Shown here: positions 23,169 through 33,190 of the stretch, piece after piece
How the letters are laid out: every line of letters begins with the position of its first letter
How positions within the stretch are numbered: position 1 is the stretch's first letter
Assembly: GCA_963575745.1 (NCBI GenBank)
Contig: CAUYUJ010014615.1
Coordinates: 1,992,006 to 2,056,005, forward strand
DNA from: Prorocentrum cordatum
Lineage: Eukaryota; Sar; Dinophyceae; Prorocentrales; Prorocentraceae
Length of the DNA stretch: 64,000 nucleotides
Direction of reading: 5' to 3'
Position numbers and translations under genes: made by a program
Notes under the pieces: model-generated
The model's input: only the letters and a program-made list of their open reading frames with translations
Databases searched by the model: none
What the model was told of the DNA's origin: nothing

Positions 23169-23850
23169 CTCGTCGTCCTCTTCCACTCCTCTTGAGGGTA
23201 CCGAAGTCCGTTCACTCGCAGGATCGCCTGCCCTCGTGGGAGCGGCAATCCATCCCGAATTCTGCCAGCCGTCTGGGCACAGGTTGTTCAGGGAGCTTCC
23301 TTTTCCATCCCCCTTCTTTACCTTCGGACTCTTCTTCACCTTCGGAAGCAATATTATCACTGCTGACGCCAGTCCCCTCCTCCCAGTTCGCGGGGGGCAG
23401 CGACTAATCGGCGCCAAGCACAGGGGGGCAATGCTTTGATCGTCGGGTGGCTGTAAGTGCGGTAAGAGCGCTCATCTTACATAATCTTAGTTAAGCCATA
23501 GAACGTACATTTGCGGATCGCGCATCTCATGTGCATATGCAACACTTATGGTGTTTGTAAGTGTAGATGTAAGTAGTATACTAAGTTAGATATCTCTGCT
23601 AAGCCGATGGGGGTGAACATATTCGTGTTTGTGTTAGTCATTTGCGTTTTTTCATCATTTTTAACTGTTTTTGAAATCCCTTGGGTTTCCGTTGTTGTTG
23701 TTCAGTTGTTCAGGACCGAGGCGCAGCAGGTACTTGCTGCACCTCGCGGCCGCGGCGCTGCGAGCGGCCCCGCATGCCCGCGGGGAGGGGGGAGGGAAGG
23801 AGGAACATGTTTATCCATGTGTCTTCGGCCCTCCCTCATCCCCCTTTCCT
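23169..23850. other. No recognisable feature
   Basis: Mixed sequence, relatively AT-rich at 23440-23700 compared with its surroundings. No domain, tandem repeat or hairpin cluster found. Confidence 0.5.
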
Positions 23851-23852
23851 TC

Positions 23853-24114
23853 GGCGGCGCACCGCCTTCTCCTCCGTCGCCTCGTCCTCCGTCGGCGGTG
23901 AACCGCCTTCTCTCCCCCCCCGCCCCATGGCGGCAATCCGCCTTCTCCCCCTCCGTGGCGGCAAACCGCCCACCCCTTCTGGCGGCAAACCGCCTTCTCC
24001 TCCTCTGGCGGCAAACCGCCTTCTCCTCCTAATGGCGGCAAGCCGCCTTCCCCCACCCGCCCTATCGGCGGCCTGCTTCGCCGCCTCCCTCCACCCCCTC
24101 GGCGGCAAGCCGCC
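23853..24114. repeat. Hairpin cluster 1 (GGCGG-loop-CCGCC), upstream of the first gene
   Basis: Nine short inverted repeats at 23853, 23894, 23929, 23957, 23981, 24007, 24034, 24067 and 24101, each GGCGG, a short loop (commonly CAAA), then CCGCC. Several are preceded by T or AT. They are separated by 10-30 bases of C/T-rich DNA. Confidence 0.85.
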
Positions 24115-24239
24115 CGCCCCCCTCCTCCCTCCCCTCCCTGGCTTCTCCTTCACTTCACCCTCCCCCATGGCTCTCTTCTTCCCCCCCGCGCACCCCCTTC
24201 GGCGCCCCCTCCCCCATCCCCCCTTCGACGCCCTCTCCC

Positions 24240-24434
24240 CCCCCCCCCCCCCCACTCCCCCCCCCCCCCTCCCCCTCGCCCAGGAGGAGGGGGAAGAGGA
24301 GGGGGAGGAGGAAGATGAGGAGGAGGAGGAGGGAGGAGGAGGAGGAGGAGGAGGAGGAGGAGGAGGAGGGGGAGGAGGGAGGAGGAGGAGGAGGAGGAGG
24401 AGGAGGAGGAGGAGGAGGAGGAGGAGGAGGAGGA

Positions 24435-24468
<34 letters not shown>

Positions 24469-24573
24469 AGGAGGAGGAGGAGGAGGAGGAGGAGGAGGAG
24501 GAGGAGGAGGAGGAGGAGGAGGGAGAGGAGGAGGAGGATGAGGATGAGGAGGAGGAGCAGGAACATCAGGAGT
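24240..24573 (+). repeat. Poly-C run and (GGA)n microsatellite
   Basis: A run of mostly C (24235-24275) and about 290 bases of GGA units with GAT interruptions. Confidence 0.95.
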
Positions 24574-24703
24574 AGGATATGTCCGTCGCACGCGCATTGG
24601 CTCGAGCCGTTTTTGGCGAGCCCTCCTCCGAGGGCTTCGGGCGGCGTGCGCGCGCGGGGGGTCGCGCACTCCGCTCGGCGCGCGGTCGCGCCGCATCGCT
24701 GCC

Positions 24704-26793
24704 ATGGAGGGCATCCTTCGAGGCCGTCTGGAGGAGGCGCGGGCGGCGTTCGTAGCGCGCGGCAGTGCTTCGGAGCACCTTGCTGCCTGCATCCAGGCGG
24801 CGACGTCCCAGCGCTGGTCGCAGCTCCAGAGTGCGCAGTTTGCTGCTTTGGGCGGCGGCGTGGGGTGGGCGCAGTCCGAGCTGGGAGACTTCTTGCAGGC
24901 TCTGTCGTCGGGCAGCCTGCAGGGGAGGAAGCTCCAGAACTATGAGGGGTTCGTTGAATTTCTGACGCCTCAGTTGTGGGAGTTCGTGCTCTCGCCGCAT
25001 TCGGGCTTCACTGCCAAGATGGCGGCGTTCTCAGAGCACCTCGGGGCGCTTGGCTTGAGGCATCCGAGCTGCCCGACGGCCGCCAATATGGCAGCATTCT
25101 TGTTGCTGGTGTGCAAGCAGACAGGCGTGGGGACGGGCGAGATCACGAGGGAGCTGTTGCAGTCATATCTGGCCACAGTGAAATCCTCGTTCAAGAATCT
25201 CGTGGCGACGATGCCGCCGCCCAGGGATGGCATCCAGGCTCTCCCCATCACGCCTGGGGGGCTCCAGTCTCAGTGCCCCATCACGTGCGTCGACGCCTTC
25301 CCGCCAGGTGTTGGAGCGACGGCGCCGCAGATAAATCCCGTCGAGATGGTGACGATTGCGAAGCTGATTAATCTCCGCGCAGGGAAGAAGAGCGGCCACC
25401 TCGCGCTGCCCGCGCCTGCGCCCGCCCGCGGCGGGCTGCAGCCATCCCACGGCCCAGGCGGCGGCTCTCCTCAGCAGCACCTCCCCATCGCGGCGGCCGA
25501 TTCGTTCTCTGGGCGCTGGCCGACGGCTCCACGGGGAATAACAGAACGCATTCCCCCGCGGGACACCTGGTATTGGGTCGAGGGGTGGGTTCCTGGATCG
25601 GCGCGGGGTACGTTTCTGGATGCCTGGATGGAGGGCGTGTTGTGAAATATGCCCCCCCCTAGGGGGATGGGGGGGGGGAATATTTTCGTTCGGCGGTGAT
25701 CCGCGTTCTGATCCGCCTGATTTCAGGTGGGGCTTTCGCGCAGCGGCGGCCGCTGGCCCAACCCAGCCATCCAGCTGATCGACCGCTCGCAGACGCAGCA
25801 GCCGCAGGAGCCGTTGCAAGAACGCGCAGGTTCGAACCACCAGCTTTCGATGGCGGCGGGGAGTTCGGATGCGCCGTCGACGCAGCAGCTGGCGGCACAA
25901 GATGGCGGCAAACCCGCCGACTGTCAGCCGTCATTGAGCACCGCCGCCGCCCAGACGGCCTCGATCAGCAAGAGACGCGCGCCGAAGAAGCAGAAGAAGC
26001 ATGAGCTGCCGATCGAGCTCGACTCCGACTCCGACTTCGACGTCGTCGCCGCGACGCCGCCGCCCAAGGCTGAGAAGGTCGGCATCGCCGCAGGCTCTCT
26101 GAGGAAGACCCCGACGGAGGCGGCTCTGGCCATGGTCGCGGCCATGGATAAGAGGACGAAGGCGGTCAAGACGAAAAAGAACGCCGAGGCGGTGAAGGCC
26201 CCCACGCCTGCCACGGGCAATGCTGCTAAGAAGACGACGCCGCCTGGCAAGGACAACGCGGCAAAGAAGACGACGCCGCCTGCCACGGGCAACGTGGCTA
26301 GGAAGAGGACGCCGCTCCCCACGGGCAAGAAGACGGACGGCGCGGCTGAGAAGGACAAGAAGCGCAAGTGGGCGAAGCCGAGGTGGGAGATGCAGACCAC
26401 GCGCAACTTGACGAGCGGGTTTGAACCTCCCACCGATGAGGCGTCGGGCGCGTGCGGCGATTCCCAGCAGCCCCGCTGGGGTCGCAGTTTGCGCGCCCGC
26501 CGCCTTTCAGGCGACTGTTCATCGTTGCTCCGCCCCCCAGGTGCAGTTCCGCAGCGGCAGGATCGGCGCCCCCGGCAGCAACGTCAGCCTGAAGTACATC
26601 GCGGGCGACGAGGCCGACAAGGCCAGATTCTCACCGACGCCCTCCTCCGCGCTCTCTTCATTTTCGCCCCTGCCTCGACGCCCCCTCCAGCCCCTGCTGT
26701 CTCGTTGCGCCCGATCGCTCCGAGGCCAGGGCCATCGCGGAGGCGGAGGAGCTGGTCAAGAAGGAGCTCGCCGCCAAGGCGCGCGGCGAGTAA
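24704..26793 (+). CDS. Unrecognised four-exon gene, first of a same-strand cluster
   Basis: The start is the ATG in GCTGCCATGGAG, preceded by a CG-rich leader; the same GCTGCCATGG context starts the gene at 29118. A consistent model is exons 24704-25588, 25727-26440, 26541-26621 and 26725-26793, giving about 580 residues. The last two introns are GC-AG (26441-26540 and 26622-26724); the first (GT-AG) is least certain. The N-terminal 200 residues look globular (Leu/Ala-rich, helical). The middle is low-complexity Lys/Pro/Thr, with an acidic DSDSDFD patch and a repeated KKTTPP motif suggestive of nucleic-acid or nuclear association. The C-terminal piece ends in a charged helix (AEAEELVKKELAAKARGE). 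I do not recognise the family. The frame is intact through all exons in this model. Confidence 0.6.
25589..25726 (+). other. Probable intron 1 of the gene at 24704 (position uncertain)
   Basis: A stop at 25643 closes the first frame and a clearly coding frame resumes after CTGATTTCAG at 25726. Removing 25589-25726 (GTTCC...TTTCAG) keeps phase 0. Other donors cannot be excluded. Confidence 0.4.
26441..26540 (+). other. Probable GC-AG intron 2 of the gene at 24704
   Basis: Donor GATGAG|GCGTCG and acceptor CCCCCCAG|GTGCAG. Removal keeps frame and joins two charged segments. AG|GC donors are common in dinoflagellate nuclear genes. Confidence 0.5.
26622..26724 (+). other. Probable GC-AG intron 3 of the gene at 24704
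   Basis: Donor GACAAG|GCCAGA and acceptor CTCCGAG|GCCAGG. The 7-base word AGGCCAG stands at both junctions, so the intron sits between short direct repeats. Confidence 0.6.
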
Positions 26794-26857
26794 TTCGCGC
26801 TACGACTCTTCAACTCTCCAGGCCAACGGGGCGGCCTCGGGGGAACAAAAAGGTCGT

Positions 26858-26986
26858 GGCGGATATGCCGCCTCGTGGCGGATATGCCGCCTTGTAGCTC
26901 AGCCTTTTCACCTTCCAACTCGTGGCGGATATGCCGCCCCCGCCCCACCCCTTTGCGCTCCTCGCCCTTCAGGCGGACATGCCGCC
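26858..26986. repeat. Hairpin cluster 2, between genes 1 and 2
   Basis: Four perfect inverted repeats at 26858, 26877, 26924 and 26972: GGCGGATATGCCGCC three times and GGCGGACATGCCGCC once. The first begins 65 bases after the stop codon at 26791. Confidence 0.9.
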
Positions 26987-27597
26987 GCCCCCCTCCCCTA
27001 CTCGGCCCACTCCGCGCCCCCGCGCCACGTCCCTGCGCACCCGTCTCCGCTGTCAGGCACGGGATCCCACGCCAACTAACGTCGGGGAGACGCCCACTGC
27101 TCGAACGGCGAAGGCGTTCACCCACAATGGCCTGGGCGCGCGCGAAGGTACTGACGTTGCCACCGCCCTTTTAACGACGAAAACAAGTGAACCAAGACCT
27201 GCACATTCAAAGGGACGTCGGTTCACATATATTTCTGCTGCCCAGTGCCACCCTCGCTCTGCCAGAACCCCCCCCCCACCCCCCACCCCCCCCCTCCCCC
27301 CCCCCCCCACCCGAGAGACCCCGTCGCAAGAACCAGCGGGGCCCTTCTGAGAGGCTCCCGAGGGCTCGAGGAGCTCCAAGACTTCAATGGGTCCATGGGC
27401 AACCCCCTCCCCCTCCTCCCGAAGTCTCGCTTCCGCGTCCGATTCCATTTCGGTTCAAGCCCGCGGCCCGCGGGTGCCCGCGAGCTCGCGCGGGGTCGGC
27501 CCCCCCTTTCGCGCCGACGCGGGGGCTGGGGCCCGCGCGCCGAGGCTGCGCCGCAGCCACCGCGTCGCGCTCGGCGCCTCGCACTGCGGCCGCGGCC
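26987..27597. other. Intergenic leader of gene 2; nothing else recognised
   Basis: GC-rich with a C-rich run at 27268-27312. It ends in a CG-rich leader similar in composition to those before 24704 and 29118. Open frames exist but appear to be read-through of composition. Confidence 0.45.
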
Positions 27598-28611
27598 ATG
27601 GCAGACAGCGGCAGCGCGTTCGACGCGTTGGAGGCAGCTGCGTCGCCAAAACAAGTGGCCCCGCGTGCGGTAGCCAGGGGCGCGCGCATCGCGCGCGAAA
27701 CTGGCTGGCCGCTCTCGGTCGAACTGTTTTGGCGATTCGGCGCAGGAGATGTTCGGGCCAGCGATGCAGTTGCTCTCCGACCTTGCGGGCGTGGACAACA
27801 ACGCAGGGGATCGGTCTTCCTCCGCCAGCGGCAGTCCGCCAGCCAGCGCGCCCACGTTGGCGGCGCAGCCAGCGCGATCGCGCAGCCCGCGGGCACCGAA
27901 GACGCCGCCGCGCAGGCGGGGGCCGACGTCGCCGCCGCGGGACCCGCGGCAGCGGCCTTTCCGCGCCACCCCGCCCTCAGCTCTCGTGCAGGAGCTCGCG
28001 ACGCACATGCGCCCGAGGCGGTGGAGGCGCCTCCCAACGCGGTGGAGGCGTTCAGGACGCAGCTGCGAGCATGGCTGAGCGACCCCGCTGGGAATCCCAT
28101 CGACTGGCGGTCGGAGAACGTGCTCGCCGTGCTCAAGGAGTACCAGATGAAGTACGAGTACAAGAAGTTCCGCGACCGCGGCCCGCCTGGCCCCGCCATG
28201 GGCGGGCCGCAGACGTGGCAGGGCCAAGCGTGGCGCGCCAATGCGATGCGCTGGGGGAACCGAGGCGGCGCAAAGCGCGAGATGCATGCGAAGCTACACG
28301 GCAGCAAGGCAGCGCCGCGGGTGCGCGAGGCGCACGCCCCCAGGCCTCAGCTGACTCCGCGGGGGCCCAAGGCGCCGAACTTGCCCAAGGCGCAGCCTCA
28401 GCAGGCGCCGTGGAGGGCCACTGGCAAGATGGGGCCGCCGCCGCCGAAGACAAGCATGGGGCCGCCGAAGACCATGCAGCCGCCATCAGGGGAGACCAGC
28501 ACGGTGCAGCCGAGGGCAAGGAGTCGGCTGCAGCCGACAAGCAATATGGCACCACCGCCAGCGAAGCCGATGCCGACGCCCGCCGCGAACCGCCCAAATG
28601 TCTTCTTGTAG
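27598..28611 (+). pseudogene. Unrecognised proline/alanine-rich gene with one frameshift
   Basis: ATG at 27598 in GCGGCCATGGCA. A 12-codon first exon (MADSGSAFDALE) ends at GTTGGAG|GC; removing a 112-bp GC-AG intron (27634-27745) continues in frame with EMFGPAMQLLSDLAG. An RS/SP-rich stretch (PARSRSPRAPKTPPRR) follows. Near 28005-28020 the evidently coding frame changes by one base, from LVQELATHMRP to EAVEAPPNAVEAF, then reads to the stop at 28609 through FRTQLRAWLSDPAGNP, a helical segment with YQMKYEYKKF, and a long Pro/Lys/Met-rich tail with repeated GPPK motifs. I do not recognise the family. The single shift may be decay, a sequencing indel or, less likely, an unrecognised very short intron. 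Confidence 0.5.
27634..27745 (+). other. Probable GC-AG intron of gene 2
   Basis: Donor TTGGAG|GCAGCT, acceptor GGCGCAG|GAGATG, phase 0. It moves the reading from the frame of the ATG to the frame with MFGPAMQLLSDLAG, which is much more protein-like than continued reading. Confidence 0.5.
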
Positions 28612-28748
28612 GGTGATCGTGTGGACCTGCAGGCGGGCTGAGGTGCATAGCTTCCGTAATTCGAGCGCGGATAGCTGACGCGCCGCCTCTCCCCGCCTCG
28701 TCTCATCTCATCTCTCCTCCCCTCTCTTCGTTGCCGATCTATCTCATT

Positions 28749-28949
28749 GGCGGACGCGCCGCCTCTCCCCGCCTGGCGGACAACCGCCGTGCAGATGAGC
28801 ATCGGCGCATCGGGTTTGTTCTATGCGGTTGGAAAAAAACACACACACACACCAGTCCTTCCCTGAGCCATCCATTGGCGGCTAAACCGCCGCGAGGCCT
28901 CCCTTGGCGGCCACGCCGCCCTAAGCCCTCCATTGGCGGCTAAACCGCC
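28749..28949. repeat. Hairpin cluster 3, between genes 2 and 3
   Basis: Five inverted repeats at 28749, 28775, 28877, 28906 and 28935 (loops ACGCG, ACAA, CTAAA, CCACG, CTAAA). GGCGGCTAAACCGCC occurs twice. A GGAAAAAAACACAC tract lies at 28831 between the second and third. Confidence 0.9.
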
Positions 28950-29117
28950 GCCGCCGCCGCCGGCTGTCATTCCGAAATTTGCGATGCCACCGCGCCTCTC
29001 ACACAGGTATGTTTTTGTTGTTGGGGCGCTGTATCGGCCCGAATCTAAGCGCGCACAGGCTCGCGGCCCAGCGGCTTCTGTGCTAGCCGCGGCTCGCGGC
29101 TCGGCGGCGTCGCTGCC

Positions 29118-29766
29118 ATGGCAGGCCAGCAGGGCGAGAAGTGCATCATGTTCGGCTTCAAGTGCCCACAGAACAGCCTCTGCAAAAAGGGAGGCAAGTG
29201 GTTCCAGGGAGAGACAGAGGAGGTGGCCAGGGAAAAGCTTGTGAACCACCTTCGCGCGTCGCCGTACCACGTGCCACGGCTTGAGCGAGAGCGACGCGGA
29301 GGCAGCGGCTCCCGCAGTCGATCCCGACACTTGGGAAGTCGACCTCGCGGAGTGGCGCGCCTGGGAGGAGGAGAAAGCCAACTGGTGCGCCTCCAAAAAG
29401 CGCAAGGGGGCGCCGAAGGTCGAGCTGGCGCCAATCCCTCCACAATCCCGCGCGGAGCGCTCGAACCAGCTGAAGGGCGCGTTCGCGGAGGGCAGCGGAT
29501 CTTCAGGCGCCGCTTCGTCCGCAGCCACGGCGGGCATGAGGATGTCCACGGCGTTGGCCAGCCAGATGTCGCCCGATAGCATCGTGGTGCTCAACGGCAC
29601 CCAGTGCCAGGCTGTGCTCGACTCGTTGCGCCGCGCGCGTACTGCGACGCAGATGTGCGCCCAGATAGCGGAGCGCGCGGTGAACGCTTTCCGCCAAGAG
29701 GAGGCTTGCATCGCCGAGTGCGAGGACGTGCTCGCGAGCTGGCTGGTGCGCAACGCGACCTCGTAG
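29118..29766 (+). pseudogene. Small protein with a C2H2-like zinc-binding N-terminus, one frameshift
   Basis: ATG at 29118 in GCTGCCATGGCA. The first 51 residues include CIMFGFKCPQNSLCKKGGKW and end LVNHLRASPYH. Cys16 and Cys22 with His44 and His51 give C-x5-C-x21-H-x6-H, a plausible zinc-binding arrangement. I recall this sequence type as a widespread dinoflagellate-specific family, without a firm function. After YHV the frame moves by one base (near 29270-29278) into HGLSESDAEAAAPAVDPDTW and continues to the stop at 29764. The middle is charged and Trp-rich (WEVDLAEWRAWEEEKANW). The C-terminal 70 residues look helical with a final WLVRNATS. The shift could be a true mutation or an assembly indel. 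Confidence 0.6.
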
Positions 29767-29998
29767 TGACCTCCTCGTGCGGCGCAGGTGCACGGCTGGC
29801 AGCACTGATGTCGCCTCAGCATCAGTAGCCTCATTCGCGCAGGCGGCGCGACGCGTCGGCCCTACACGCCCCCCTCCCACTCCTCCAACGTAATTTCAAC
29901 CCACACCCCTGTGTCAGAACAAATTAGGACATCCCCAAACACTCCATCCGCACTCAATTCGTGAAGGCCGCCACGCCGAGGTGAGTTTTGGCCATGCA

Positions 29999-30440
29999 GG
30001 CGGCCGAGTAGCCGCCCCCCAATGCAAGGCGATATGGGGGCGAGTGGACGAACGGAGCGGGAGGAAGGTGAGGGAACTTTGGCGGATAAGACAGGTGGGC
30101 GGGTGGATGGGATTTGGCAAAAGGGTTGGATGGAGAAAACTGCATCCGCATAAGAATGAGTGCGGCTATTTTTGGATGTGCTGCATCGCCATGTCCGCCC
30201 ACCCCCCCATCGCCTTGCATATGATGACGCTCAGGCAGCGCGCCCCGTTCGCGCGCGCTCGCCCGTCTCTTCGCTGCCGCTCGGGCAGCGCGCCTCGCTT
30301 CCGCGCTCGCCCGTCTCTTCGCTGCCGCTCAGGCAGCGGTTTGAAGCACGCGGCGCCTTCCGCGGTCGGTTGCGCAGGGCGCCGCTCCGCCCCTGCTGCT
30401 CCGCTTAACGAACTCGGCGGACGTGCCGCTACGCCGCCGC
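29999..30440. repeat. Hairpin cluster 4a, after gene 3
   Basis: GGCGG-CCGAGTAG-CCGCC at 29999-30016 and a looser one near 30416-30440 (GGCGGACGTGCCGCT, CGCCGCCGCC). Between them a CTCGCCCGTCTCTTCGCTGC word is duplicated (about 30260 and 30305). Nothing else recognised from 29770 to 30465. Confidence 0.6.
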
Positions 30441-30465
30441 CATGCTTATGTGGCAACAAAAAAAC

Positions 30466-30625
30466 GTTGGATGTGATCATATGTTATCAAATGTTACCAC
30501 GCAACTGGTTACACCTGATAACACCTGATAACACCTGATAACATGTTATCAGGTGTTATCATGTGTTATCATGGTGATATCACACGCCTGATACCATATG
30601 ATAACATATGATAACATGATGTCAG
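30466..30625. repeat. AT-rich TGATAACA repeat island with a 34-bp perfect palindrome
   Basis: CACCTGATAA occurs three times in a row (30513-30542) and is then read in inverted form (TTATCAGGTG). 30527-30560 is a perfect 34-base palindrome centred between 30543 and 30544 (half-site GATAACACCTGATAACA). More ATGATAACAT words follow to 30615. The island is strikingly AT-rich for its setting. Confidence 0.9.
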
Positions 30626-30698
30626 TTTTGTGTGGTTGGCATGTTACGCACAAGTCATGTCAATATCCGCATCACCTCGTGCGTCCGCCACGCTTCGA

Positions 30699-30853
30699 GC
30701 GGCTAGTCCGCTGGCGGCCAATCCGCCTCCCTCGCCGCGCCCCTGCGCCCTCTCAAGCGGCGAGTCCGCTGGCGGATATGCCACCCCCTTCATACCTCCC
30801 TCCACCCCTCCCTCCACCATTGAAGCGGCTAGTCCGCTGGCGGCTATCCCGCC
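30699..30853. repeat. Hairpin cluster 4b, upstream of gene 4
   Basis: Paired hairpins occur three times: an AGCGG-CTAGT-CCGCT form immediately followed by a GGCGG-loop-CCGCC form (30714-30727, 30771-30785, 30839-30853). The third base pair is altered in GGCGGATATGCCACC at 30771. Confidence 0.85.
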
Positions 30854-31028
30854 TCACTTACCGCGCGTTTTCTTCGTCATCGCTTCGCGTCCATCTCATC
30901 TTGACAACATTTCTCTCGACAGCACGCGGCCGCGCGCGACGCGCGGCTTCTCGCGCGTCAAGGCGGTCGCGCCGCCAGTGGCGGGGGCGCCGCCCGCTGA
31001 ACATCACCAGCAGCATTCTCTGGCACTG

Positions 31029-32959
31029 ATGTTCGCAGCAGCCAGGCCGAAAAACAAGGGAGCGATGACCGAGGCGCCCGCAGCGAAGCCCCGTGGGAAA
31101 GCTAAGCCATCGGGGACGCAGATGACACTGACTGGAAAGCTTGTGCCGCCGCTCGCATTGACCGATGCAGGGCCGCCGAAGGCATGCGGGAAAAGCAAAG
31201 GCAAGGGCAAAGGTAAGCACCCCTCAGCGTTGAGGAGGACGGCTCGCAAAGCTGCGTCAGCCGCAGCTTCCGCCGAGGAACTGCCTCCTCAGGGCGCAGC
31301 GGCTTTGCCACCAGAGCCGGACGACGCAGCGTCAGAGGCGGCATCGGGCTCCGAGGAGCGCGGCGACGAGATTGGTTCCGAGCCCGGCGTCAAACAGAAG
31401 GAGCTTGAAAGTGCCGAGCGTGAGCTTGAGGAGGAAGAGGCTCCACCGCAGGGCGTGGTAGCCAAGGTTGAGAGGCGCTCGCCCGATGCTGCGCGTACGA
31501 ATGAAGAGCGCTCGCCCGAGGCGGCAGCGCCGCAGGCGGAGGAGGAGGAGGCGGCTCAGGACGAACAGTTGGAGGGTGATCCGCCAGCAGGCGCTCGCCA
31601 GGTAGGGGAGTTCGCGGAGGTGCATGGCATCGGGGATAGCATCGTGCGTTGCAACCGCTGCTGTCGCACGGCAAAGGAGTGCAACTACAGGATCAAAGCG
31701 AAGGGTCAGTCGACTTACCAGTGCGACGCGTGCAACGCGAACGGGGTGCGCCTTTCCCGGAGGTTCGGACAGTGGCCGCCAAGTTTCGCTAAAATGAAGA
31801 GTGAGTTCAAGCAGCATTTCTACAAGGATCTGGCAGAAGATCCTGGGCTGTCGAACCTCGATCGCATTGAAGCCTTCGTGGTCAGCTCAATCACTGTCCA
31901 ACGGATGGAGGAGGAGCGCGTCCGCAAGGGTGGCAAGTACCTTCCGCTGAGGAAGTGGGCGCACGACGGCTTCGACGCAAAAAAGATCGAAGCTAATGTG
32001 CAGGATAAGAAGTGGAACCCTGATCTCGGGGAGTGGACGCACAGGCCGCAATTGGAGGCGGCCTGGAGCGAGACAGCGGAGGCCGCAGTGCGCAACGAGC
32101 TCTGCACCGATAAGAGGACGCAGGCGAAGCAGAGCGGCCCGCGGGCAGCGGCCTCGACGGGCGTCGCAGAGCACGGCGGCGACAAGGGCGACAGAAGCGA
32201 CGAGAGCGACATGTCCAGATCCAGGCGGCGCCGCAGGCGCAGGTCTGACAGCCGCAGGAGGAGGAGGCGCAGCAGGAGCAGGCGCGACAGCAGGGGCAGG
32301 CGCGACAGCAGGAGCAGACGCCGCGACAGAAGACGTCGCGACACCAACCGCAGCAGGAGCCGCTCGCGCGGCGACCGCGACAGGAGCAAGAGCCGCCGCA
32401 GGGGCAGGAGCAAGAGCCGCGGCAAGAGCAAGGACAGGAGCAAGAGCAGGCCGTTTGGGGCTTCAACGCAGGGGTGTCGCCTGGGCTTCGCATTCGTGTT
32501 CGGTTTCCGTTCAACTCTTCAGGTTCGGATCGGGTTATTGATTTCGCTCGGCTCGAAGTGTTGTCATTTTCGGACAACCCCGAAGGTTCCGCAGGGATAA
32601 GGACGCGGAGAAGGAGCGGAGGCGGCAGGAGGCGAAGGAGAAGGCCGAGCAGGCCAAGAAGGAGACGCAGGAGAAGAACCTGGCGCTGAAGTGGATCGGC
32701 GCCGCAACGAGGCTCGAGACACAGCTGGACGGGCACCTCGATCATGAGAAGGCGGACAAGGCGCCGTCATGGGCTGTGAAGAACGAAGGCGGCGAGGAAG
32801 TCTGTGGCAGTCATGAAGGCGGTGGCGCAGAAGCGCGTGCACAGCGGCGTGGCGTTGACGATCACGCAGGACGAGGCCAACAGCATCCAGAAGGATGCGA
32901 GCTCGGCGGCGAAGGCCATCGCGGGGATGCTCAAGGAGGCGCAGAAGCACAGCAACTGA
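31029..32959 (+). pseudogene. Cys-rich zinc-ribbon-like plus SR/RS-rich protein gene, one frameshift
   Basis: The likely start is ATG 31029 (MFAAARPKNKGAMTEAP), though the frame is open further upstream. The N-terminal third is low-complexity Lys/Ala/Glu. Around residues 200-240 is a cysteine cluster (CNRCCRTAKECNY, then CDACNANG) that could form a zinc ribbon. A helical, Trp-containing region follows (RRFGQWPPSFAKMKSEF and later RKWAHDGF). Then comes a dense Arg/Ser tract of about 75 residues (SRSRRRRRRR, RSRSRSRGDRDRSKSR), as in RNA-processing SR-type proteins. A GC-AG intron (32450-32594) leads to a Lys/Glu helix. Near 32785 a one-base shift is needed to reach KSVAVMKAVAQKRVHSG and the stop at 32957. 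The function is unknown; RNA binding is an inference from the RS tract. Confidence 0.6.
32450..32594 (+). other. Probable GC-AG intron of gene 4
   Basis: Donor GAGCAG|GCCGTT, acceptor TTCCGCAG|GGATAAG. The word GCAGG stands at both junctions. Removal joins KSKDRSKSR to DKDAEKERRRQEAKEK in frame; without removal the frame stops at 32598. Confidence 0.7.
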
Positions 32960-33190
32960 TCGCCCCATGGTGGCCCAGTACCTCATGAAGTACGGCCTGA
33001 AAAAAAGGTGCCCTAGCAAGTGGAGTAGGACCCGAATAAGCCGCGGCCGCTGGGCCGCTCGTGAGCAGGGGCGGCAGTTGGGCCGCTCATGACGAGGTGT
33101 GTGATCTCGTACATTCTGTCATTGTTGGTGAAAAAAACATTTCTTCGTTGTCATCGCCATCCCACTCGTTACCACCGCAGCCCTTCGTTT

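Noticed and set aside
24315-24575. Poly-Glu/Gly frame
   Set aside because: Pure GGA microsatellite.
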